64,000 nt of DNA from Acinetobacter sp. ANC 4178 (GTDB taxonomy: Bacteria > Pseudomonadota > Gammaproteobacteria > Pseudomonadales > Moraxellaceae), in assembly GCF_004331175.1 (NCBI RefSeq), contig NZ_SJOD01000001.1, positions 682,001-746,000 of the forward strand. The letters are read 5' to 3'. Of the stretch, positions 57,796 to 64,000 are shown one piece after another (the stretch's first letter is position 1; every line of letters begins with the position of its first letter). A model generated the notes under the pieces. That model ran no database searches, was not told where the DNA came from, and was given only the letters and a program-made list of their open reading frames with translations. The position numbers and the translations under genes are program-made.

Positions 57796-58035
57796 TTACT
57801 TCACGAAGTCTCTCATGATTGCTGCATATAGGTTTGCAACTCTTGAAAGAAATTCTCTTTTAAATTGTTGGGTTTCAAAATTTTTACATACGGAATCCAG
57901 TAACGCACAAAAGGTAAAAATTGCATTGAATGAGCCATTGAAAATAGATAAGTGTAAATTGCCATTTTCCATTTCATTGTGGATGGTCTGTTTGGGAAAT
58001 TGTATTACATCTTCAGAACTGCAACCTTTTTCCAT
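57796..58035 (-). CDS. Possible small hypothetical protein
   Basis: A 79-codon minus-strand frame; an overlapping plus-strand frame of similar length also exists, and this one looks slightly more protein-like. No motif, weak ribosome binding site. It could be noise. Confidence 0.25.
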   Translation of the reverse strand: MEKGCSSEDVIQFPKQTIHNEMENGNLHLSIFNGSFNAIFTFCALLDSVCKNFETQQFKREFLSRVANLYAAIMRDFVK

Positions 58036-58348
58036 ATCTGATAGCTAAGTAATCCTTGTAAGAATAGTGGCTCAGGACTTAGAAACATTCCCCTATACCT
58101 ACTAGCTACGCAATAACAAACAAGAAAACAACAACTCATAAAAATTTATGCAAATTATGCGATGACACAGCAATCATTTGCATACCCCCAACAGATCACA
58201 TTTTTTAAATATGCTATTTGTTGGCTAGGTTATGTCATGATTTTATTTCACGATCAGATTTTATACTCCCTTAAATCGATTTTAAGATCATTTAAACAAA
58301 AAGTGCATTTCTGATTTATAATGCTGTAACTTTCAAGTACTCATTTTT
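58036..58348. other. Intergenic region before the membrane-protein gene
   Basis: About 310 AT-rich bases without a recognised feature. Confidence 0.5.
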
Positions 58349-59080
58349 ATGGTCAGTGATAAGCAGGCAGCACTTTTTTTAAAGCCGTTACAAATGCAGT
58401 ATCCCGCAGCATTTAAACGTAACTTTGTATTTTACGGCATGCTCAAAACCAAAGGTTTAATGGACGAAATCAAAGAGTTTATTCCTTGGATTTTAGCCAT
58501 TATGATTTTTGTTTCCCTGTCCCTAAGCTTAGGACATTATTTCGAAATCCATTTTCCCCGCTTTACCCCCTTTCAAGCGCATGGCTTTGCTGTATTGTGC
58601 TTTATGTTGTTATTTATGCTGTATGTTCCGCTTGTACTTAAACAAATGAAACACAGCTCAAGCTCCTGTTATGAACAACAACAACATGCACCCGTTAAAA
58701 TTGCAGCATTAATTATTCTACAAGCCATCAATATTGCATTCGTAGAAAGTACTTTTCTGCAAATTGTGCTGTTTTTCTTTGCCATGGGTTTTGGCTTTGT
58801 GAAGTTTTACAAAGAAAATCTATTCCGTAATAGCGCAACCCATGTTGGGCTGTATTACCTTCAAGAGTTAAGACGTTTTAACTTCTGGAGTTATAAACAA
58901 ACAATCAAACTCAAATTTATTCTAAAATTTACTGGAAAAGATACTGAAAAATATCAGCAAAAATTAACACAATTACAGCACTTTCATGCTTTGCATTTAA
59001 AATCTATGCATATGGAACAGCAACTTTGCCAAACACATAAACATCAAGATTTAGAAAATTATCTGGATAGCTTGATGTAA
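58349..59080 (+). CDS. Hypothetical integral membrane protein
   Basis: A 243-residue protein with an amphipathic N terminus and about four hydrophobic segments (46-65, 78-96, 117-134, 138-152), then a long charged, cytoplasmic C-terminal part (about 155-243) with coiled-coil character (QQKLTQLQHFHALHLKSMHMEQQL in parts). I do not recognise a family. It shares its segment with phoD between the tRNA-Leu repeats and ends in a bidirectional terminator. Confidence 0.72.
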   Translation: MVSDKQAALFLKPLQMQYPAAFKRNFVFYGMLKTKGLMDEIKEFIPWILAIMIFVSLSLSLGHYFEIHFPRFTPFQAHGFAVLCFMLLFMLYVPLVLKQMKHSSSSCYEQQQHAPVKIAALIILQAINIAFVESTFLQIVLFFFAMGFGFVKFYKENLFRNSATHVGLYYLQELRRFNFWSYKQTIKLKFILKFTGKDTEKYQQKLTQLQHFHALHLKSMHMEQQLCQTHKHQDLENYLDSLM

Positions 59081-59082
59081 TA

Positions 59083-59109
59083 AAAAACTGGGATTTTTCC
59101 CAGTTTTTT
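59083..59109. terminator. Bidirectional terminator
   Basis: AAAAACTGGG/CCCAGTTTTT with a six-base loop, between the membrane-protein gene and the phoD-like gene. Confidence 0.88.
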
Positions 59110-59120
59110 TATCATTGCAC

Positions 59121-60905
59121 TTAAGCCGATTGCGGTAAAGATTCCAGCACTTGAAGCTGTGAGTTAAATATCAATTGATAGCCTCTGGTTTCATCGACCA
59201 TATAGCTTTTTTCCTTAATACTATTAACAAAGATCCAATCGGATTGCATGCTCTGTTCAGTAAAACTCACCAACAAATAGCCACGCTGATTCAAATTACA
59301 ATAAGCTAAATCGTTAATCAGCGTTTGGAAGGCGTATTCAAATTGCTGTAATTGTGCCAAAGGAATACTTAAATATTTTTCCAAGCCCGGTGAAGACACA
59401 GAGCTCGTCGCCAATTCGACACCAACCAAGTCTTGATCCTTGCTCAGCAACTCAGAATACCAAGCATTATGCGTATCCCCAGCCAAGACCACTACTTTCT
59501 TATTCAGTGCTTTCAGCGTGGCATACAACACTTCTCGTTCATAAAAATAACCATCCCATGCATCCAGATTATAAGGTGCCAGTGTATTAACCCGCGCCTT
59601 TTCCAAATCTGTCAATGCAGGATCACCTGCTTGTGCGCGTAACTTAATGCTCACTAACTCCGTAATTTGCGCATTCATTTTTGTGAGCGTTTCAGCACTG
59701 ACTGTACCACTGGTAATTTCCGCCAAAGATAATAGCAATTCGGCTGGAATAAACATTTTTGACATTAGAATTTGCTGCCCCAATACGTTCCACTGCGCAT
59801 TGCTTTGCATCATTTTCTGCAACAACCAATCACGTTGCTCATAACCAAGCAAGGTTCGGTCTTGTGCTAACAAATCTTGCTGAAACTGCACCGTATTTAA
59901 GCCCTGAGCCGTCATATAATTGGCATAATCCAATTGCTGATCACGCGCAATAATTCGAGTGTCCAACATGGTGAGCTGTACCAGTGAACCAAAATCAAAC
60001 TGACGATAGATATGTAAATGATCATCTTCTGAAACAGGACGAATAGGCATCCATTCGAAATAGGCCTGTAATGCTGCCAGTTTCCGATCAGAAAATTTAC
60101 CTTCATTTTGCGCCTGAGCTGTTGCCTCAGTATGATTCTCCGCGCCATTACGCCACGTATCATTGGCCAGCTCATGGTCATCCCAAATCACAATAAAAGG
60201 ATGTCTCTGATGCAATGCTTGTAAATCCGTATCTTGACGATACAAAGCATAACGTTTGCGATAATCTTCCAAGCTCAATATTTCTCGCTGATTATCTGCT
60301 GCCAGCAAGCGTCCTAACTTTTCCGAATCTTCGGTCGCATAACCATTTTGACCATATTCATAAATATAGTCCCCAAGATGCAGTACCACATCAACATCTT
60401 GTTTGGCCATTTCACGATAAACATAAAAATAGCCCGCAGGATAATTTGAACAAGAACAGATGGCTAATTTCACCTGATTGGTTTGCGACGGCAAGGTTTT
60501 GGCTTGCCCAATCGGTGAAACTGCCTGCCCAAAGCGGAAGCGATAGAAATAACGCTGCTGTGCGTGTAAGCCAGTAACATCGACTTTTACGATAAAGTCT
60601 TGTGCTGGGCTGGTTTGCACTTTACCCGAGGCATAAATTTGGCTAAATTTTTCATCGCTAGAAATTTCCCAAACAATTTCTAATCGAGCTGACATATCGC
60701 TAGGCGTGGCGCGTGTCCAAATAATCACTCGGTCTTGTAAAGGGTCACCACTGGCAACACCATGTTTAAACTGAACACTCACACCCGAGCCAGAAGAATG
60801 ATCCGAGTCATCCCCACATGCGGTGAGCGAAATAGGTAAAGAGACTGCACCAAAACCAGCTAAAGTTTTTTGAATGAGTTCACGGCGCGTTAAAGTATTT
60901 GTCAT
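59121..60905 (-). CDS. phoD: PhoD-like alkaline phosphatase/phosphodiesterase
   Basis: A 594-residue secreted phosphatase of the PhoD family. A twin-arginine signal TRRELIQ (6-12) is followed by a hydrophobic stretch and a possible lipobox LTAC, so it may be Tat-exported and lipid-anchored. The N-terminal PhoD_N domain is at about 48-145. Metal-binding motifs are CSCSNYPAGYF near 149, LHLGDYIYEYG near 177, IWDDHELANDTW near 245 and GDTHNAWY near 488. It releases phosphate from phosphate esters using calcium and iron. Confidence 0.93.
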   Translation of the reverse strand: MTNTLTRRELIQKTLAGFGAVSLPISLTACGDDSDHSSGSGVSVQFKHGVASGDPLQDRVIIWTRATPSDMSARLEIVWEISSDEKFSQIYASGKVQTSPAQDFIVKVDVTGLHAQQRYFYRFRFGQAVSPIGQAKTLPSQTNQVKLAICSCSNYPAGYFYVYREMAKQDVDVVLHLGDYIYEYGQNGYATEDSEKLGRLLAADNQREILSLEDYRKRYALYRQDTDLQALHQRHPFIVIWDDHELANDTWRNGAENHTEATAQAQNEGKFSDRKLAALQAYFEWMPIRPVSEDDHLHIYRQFDFGSLVQLTMLDTRIIARDQQLDYANYMTAQGLNTVQFQQDLLAQDRTLLGYEQRDWLLQKMMQSNAQWNVLGQQILMSKMFIPAELLLSLAEITSGTVSAETLTKMNAQITELVSIKLRAQAGDPALTDLEKARVNTLAPYNLDAWDGYFYEREVLYATLKALNKKVVVLAGDTHNAWYSELLSKDQDLVGVELATSSVSSPGLEKYLSIPLAQLQQFEYAFQTLINDLAYCNLNQRGYLLVSFTEQSMQSDWIFVNSIKEKSYMVDETRGYQLIFNSQLQVLESLPQSA

Positions 60906-61115
60906 TTTTTTAATCCACTACAAACGTGAGTTAAAAATAGGCAATAATTATTTAATGATGATCTCAATTACATGAACATATGATGACAATAAAAATCAGA
61001 TTGGCTTTGAAATTGTGATTTTTTTGAGCACAAGCTTCTGAATTGTCTAAAAATAAAGCAAATACAAAGAAATAGTCTTGCAAAGAATAAATTCGTACTC
61101 TATTATTGCGCTCAT

Positions 61116-61201
61116 GCCCGGGTGGTGAAATAGGTAGACACAGGGGATTTAAAATCCCCCGCCCTCAAAGCGTGCCGGTTCGAGTCCGGCCCCGGGCACC
61201 A
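61116..61201 (+). tRNA. tRNA-Leu (UAA), copy 2
   Basis: Identical to the tRNA-Leu at 57576-57661 in all 86 bases. Confidence 0.95.
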
Positions 61202-61265
61202 TTTTAATATTTCTTAAAATGGTGTAATAAAGAATCCAGCGAAAGCTGGTTTTTTTATGTCTAAA
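61116..61265 (+). repeat. tRNA-Leu direct repeat, right copy
   Basis: Second copy of the 150-base repeat, including a CCAGC-GAAA-GCTGG terminator at 61236-61256. Two substitutions separate the copies, both downstream of the tRNA. Confidence 0.9.
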
Positions 61266-61285
61266 GTAAATAAAAAAAGAGAGTG

Positions 61286-61600
61286 TTACCACTCTCGATT
61301 TACAATCAACTCTTCCATTTCCACATCGAAATGACCATGCTCTTGTACCACCATCATCATTGCTTCAGCAATATAATCCGCAGCAGTATCATCCAAGGAT
61401 GAATCTAAATCTTCAAATTGTGGCTTCATTTCATTAATGGCCACAACAGTTTCATTTGCAAAACGATAAATTTCAGCTGTGCTTTCTTTTACCTTCGCAA
61501 CTTTCTTCGCAAATTGCACAATACATTGTTGTACTTCAGCCACCAATACATCGGGGTAATAATCATCGTCAAACATTGGAAGAAGTAAATCTGCAAACAT
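61286..61600 (-). CDS. Small acidic conserved hypothetical protein
   Basis: A 104-residue, mostly helical acidic protein beginning MFADLLLPMFDDDYYPDVLVAEV, resembling the DUF5713-type family as I recall it. The frame is open four codons upstream to a TTG (61612), but ATG at 61600 gives the natural start. Function unknown. Confidence 0.7.
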   Translation of the reverse strand: MFADLLLPMFDDDYYPDVLVAEVQQCIVQFAKKVAKVKESTAEIYRFANETVVAINEMKPQFEDLDSSLDDTAADYIAEAMMMVVQEHGHFDVEMEELIVNREW

Positions 61601-61722
61601 ACAGCCACTCAAAACTACTTATAAACGCGAGCCTGTATAGCATAAAGATGAACATTTACCAAATAAAAAATGGGCAGTATAAATACCACCCAGTTGTCTT
61701 TATATCAAAATGACGTGAATGC

Positions 61723-63318
61723 TTAAGGTTTTACAGGCTCAGCACTTAAGCTTTTCGCGGTTTTCACCAAATCTAAAAATTCTGCACGCAAGCCAAATTC
61801 ATCTGGTTGAGCTGCGCTTTGGGCTAATTTTAAAATATCATCCCACTTCATATTGGCATTATATTGCCCACCACGTAGCTGTTGCGCATAGGATGCAACC
61901 GCAATGGCAAAGCGAGTATCTGAAGATGCCTGTGTCAATGCCAGACTGCGTGCAGGGACAGGTTGACTCAGTAAAATACTTTGGCTTTGTTGTGGTTGTT
62001 TATAACGTACATTCACATAAGCGTATTCTTGTTTATTGGCTTTGGATGAATTCATTGGTGCTTGATAGCGTGATTCATTCAACCAACCTTTCTGACCTAC
62101 AGGAATAATTTCATATAAGGCTGTGACGGTATGTCCAGCACCAATATCTCCCGCATCTACACGATCATTATTAAAATCTTCATTATTTAATACACGATTC
62201 TCGTAGCCAATTAAACGGTATTCTTTAACCGTGGCAGGATTAAACTCGACTTGGATTTTTACATCTTGAGCAACTGTTGCCAATGTTGAACTCAGTTGTC
62301 GCTGCAATACTTTTTTTGCTTCACGCTCATTATCAATATAACTATAGTTGCCATCGCCTGCATCAGCGAGCTGCTCCATCAACTGTTCATCATAATTGCC
62401 TGTTCCAAAACCAAAGGTAGAGAAAGAAATCCCTAATTTTCTTTTCTCAGCGATCATCCCCTTTAAGGTTTCAAAATTGGTAATTCCAACATTAAAATCA
62501 CCATCCGTTGCAATTAAAATTCGATTGATACCACCCTGAATATAAGACTTTTGTGCTTGCTCATAGGCCAATTGAATTGCCCGCTCTCCCGACGTTGCTC
62601 CACCTGCTTTTAATCGATGAATGACTTTTAAAATTTTATCCTTGTCGGCACCAGAAGTCGGTGCCAATGCCAAATCCTCGCCGCTCGCATAGGTCACAAT
62701 GCTGACTTTATCTTGCGGGCGCAATTGTTCAGTGAGTAAGGTTAAGGTCTTTTTGACCAAAGGCAGTTTATTGTCATCATCCATACTTCCCGAAACATCC
62801 ACCAAAAATACCAGATTGGCTGGTGGTAATTGCTTCATGTCCAAATCTTTCGCTTTAATGCCAATTTTGATAATTTGAGCATTCGGCTGCCATGGTGAAT
62901 TCACGACTTCCGTATTCACAGAAAAAGGGTGTCGACCCGTTGGATTTGGGTATTGATAATTAAAGTAGTTCAGCATTTCTTCAATTCGAATCGCATCCAC
63001 AGGGGGCAACCGACCTTCATGTGTGAGAAAACGTCTCACATTGCTATAACTCCCCGTATCCACATCAACACTAAAAGTCGAGATAGGCTGTTGTGCGACC
63101 GTATGTACTGGATTGATTTCTAATTTCTGATAATTTTCAGTATTCTCAGCTAATTGAGGCATACTTTCATAAGCATTTACCATTGATGGTGCAGGCATTC
63201 CCACTCCCACCGCTGCCATTTTACTCATGGACATCTGTTGAGAAGGCATTTGCCCACAAGCTGCCAACAACAAACCACTCAGGCTCACAACCAACAATTT
63301 CGGTTTCACAATCATCAT
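61723..63318 (-). CDS. Lipoprotein with von Willebrand factor A domain (YfbK-like)
   Basis: A 531-residue lipoprotein with a type II signal and lipobox LLAAC (C21). A von Willebrand N-terminal domain (about 70-155) precedes a VWA domain (about 165-345) with an intact metal-binding MIDAS motif DVSGS (174-178) and the later ATDGDFN near 270. A C-terminal YfbK-type domain (about 350-525) follows. It probably makes metal-dependent protein contacts in the periplasm. Partners are unknown. Confidence 0.9.
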   Translation of the reverse strand: MMIVKPKLLVVSLSGLLLAACGQMPSQQMSMSKMAAVGVGMPAPSMVNAYESMPQLAENTENYQKLEINPVHTVAQQPISTFSVDVDTGSYSNVRRFLTHEGRLPPVDAIRIEEMLNYFNYQYPNPTGRHPFSVNTEVVNSPWQPNAQIIKIGIKAKDLDMKQLPPANLVFLVDVSGSMDDDNKLPLVKKTLTLLTEQLRPQDKVSIVTYASGEDLALAPTSGADKDKILKVIHRLKAGGATSGERAIQLAYEQAQKSYIQGGINRILIATDGDFNVGITNFETLKGMIAEKRKLGISFSTFGFGTGNYDEQLMEQLADAGDGNYSYIDNEREAKKVLQRQLSSTLATVAQDVKIQVEFNPATVKEYRLIGYENRVLNNEDFNNDRVDAGDIGAGHTVTALYEIIPVGQKGWLNESRYQAPMNSSKANKQEYAYVNVRYKQPQQSQSILLSQPVPARSLALTQASSDTRFAIAVASYAQQLRGGQYNANMKWDDILKLAQSAAQPDEFGLRAEFLDLVKTAKSLSAEPVKP

Positions 63319-63450
63319 TATTCCCGTGTTATTTTAATTTCAAATATTTAACAAACTCATCTACATCTTTACAGCACATACTTACTGCATGGCAACCCAA
63401 AAAGATAAAAGCAATAATCCTTTTATCTCTTTAAAAAAATCAATCAACCA

Positions 63451-64000
63451 CTAAGCCAATTGCATCGCTTGCCACACTTTAATTGCATCCGACATTGCCT
63501 TGACATCATGTGCACGCACCATGCATGCACCTTGCTGAATGCTGAGTAAATGCGCAGCGACTGAACCTACTGCGCGTTGTGCTGCATCAGCACCACCCAA
63601 CGCTTCACCAATAAAACGCTTACGTGATAATGCCGATAGAATTGGATAACCCATTGCATTCAACTTCCAAAACTCCTTGAGGAGTTTTAAGTTTTGCTGG
63701 GCATTTTTGGCAAAACCAAAACCCGGATCAATCAAAATATGTTCAGGCTTAACCCCCGCAACCAATGCATCATCAATTCGTTGTTGTAGTTCAACCATCA
63801 CATCTTCCGTGACATCTTGGTATTGATCCAGATTATTCATGGTCGTTGGCTCACCACGCATATGCATAATAATAATTGGTATATTCAGTTCAGCCGCAGT
63901 TTGAAGAGCTTGAGGGCGAGTTAATGCACGCACATCATTCCAAATATGGGCACCTGCTGCTACAGCCGCACGAATGACCTCTGGTGCTGAAGTATCAATA
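63451..64000 (-). CDS. folP: Dihydropteroate synthase, partial (5' end beyond window)
   Basis: The C-terminal 183 residues of FolP, which joins 4-aminobenzoate to the pterin pyrophosphate in folate synthesis and is the sulfonamide target. Visible are GAHIWNDV(R) near the window edge, IIIMHMRGEP, LIDPGFGFAKNAQQN, LSALSRKRFIGEALG and the final VRAHDVK. The frame stays open to base 64000, so the start lies outside; a GTG at 63933 is an internal codon. Confidence 0.95.
   Translation of the reverse strand, partial: IDTSAPEVIRAAVAAGAHIWNDVRALTRPQALQTAAELNIPIIIMHMRGEPTTMNNLDQYQDVTEDVMVELQQRIDDALVAGVKPEHILIDPGFGFAKNAQQNLKLLKEFWKLNAMGYPILSALSRKRFIGEALGGADAAQRAVGSVAAHLLSIQQGACMVRAHDVKAMSDAIKVWQAMQLA

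Noticed and set aside
57815..58048. Plus-strand 77-codon frame opposite a minus-strand frame
   Set aside because: No ribosome binding site or domain; it is probably the complement of non-coding or weak coding sequence.
57576..61265. Integrative element using tRNA-Leu as att site
   Set aside because: No integrase or other mobility gene lies between the repeats, and the repeat covers the whole tRNA rather than its 3' end only, so plain duplication is more likely.

Overview
The window is a chromosomal stretch of a low-GC gammaproteobacterium, almost certainly an Acinetobacter. The signs are the zapA-6S RNA-pepP neighbourhood, a GTP-type PEP carboxykinase, a DUF1852/MesX-MesD methionine synthase pair, and protein sequences that read as Acinetobacter throughout. 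I found no rRNA operon, CRISPR array, intact insertion sequence or prophage. Four tRNAs (Ser-UGA, Cys-GCA, two Leu-UAA) and the 6S RNA are present.

Layout. 1-3.8 kb: rsmI, a small acidic SutA-like protein, and the ubiquinone hydroxylase pair ubiH-ubiI. 3.8-11.1 kb: a lower-GC accessory stretch with two orphan membrane proteins, decayed coding remnants, a LysR regulator lying between two copies of a ~100-bp direct repeat, and the mesX-mesD-flavin reductase group (folate- and B12-independent methionine synthesis). This stretch separates pepP from ubiH, which are adjacent in the E. coli ygfB-pepP-ubiH-ubiI operon. 11.1-14.4 kb: pepP and a YgfB-like gene on one strand, a coiled-coil gene, zapA and 6S RNA on the other.

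14.4-29.7 kb is a purine/urate catabolic region. It holds a guanine/8-oxoguanine deaminase-like amidohydrolase, an NMT1/TauA-type ABC importer, a 2OG-Fe(II) oxygenase, ureidoglycolate lyase, allantoicase, a FadR-type regulator, urate hydroxylase (hpxO), an OprD-like porin, an NCS2 permease, uraH and uraD. A cytoplasmic SGNH hydrolase of unknown role sits inside it. Three matching palindromes (CTGGTC-N2-ACC) lie in front of alc/gntR, hpxO and uraD and probably form the regulon of the FadR-type protein. The ABC binding-protein gene has a leader hairpin that hides its Shine-Dalgarno sequence and may be an NMT1-motif xanthine riboswitch. Together the enzymes take urate to glyoxylate and urea, except that no allantoinase and no molybdenum xanthine dehydrogenase are encoded here.

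29.9-64 kb is mostly housekeeping: a LuxR regulator with an aldehyde dehydrogenase, tRNA-Ser, greB, mltF, an SCP2 protein, ttcA, a second lytic transglycosylase, htpX, an RND efflux permease without its partner genes, dgkA, a LuxR regulator, groES-groEL, a phosphoesterase with a lipid kinase, pckG, glpD, an MFS transporter, folD, tRNA-Cys/Leu, a phoD-type phosphatase between two copies of a tRNA-Leu repeat, a von Willebrand lipoprotein, and folP running off the right edge. Notable non-coding signals are a four-box DnaA-box cluster beside an AT-rich palindromic tract (36.7-36.9 kb) and sigma-32-like promoters before groES and htpX.
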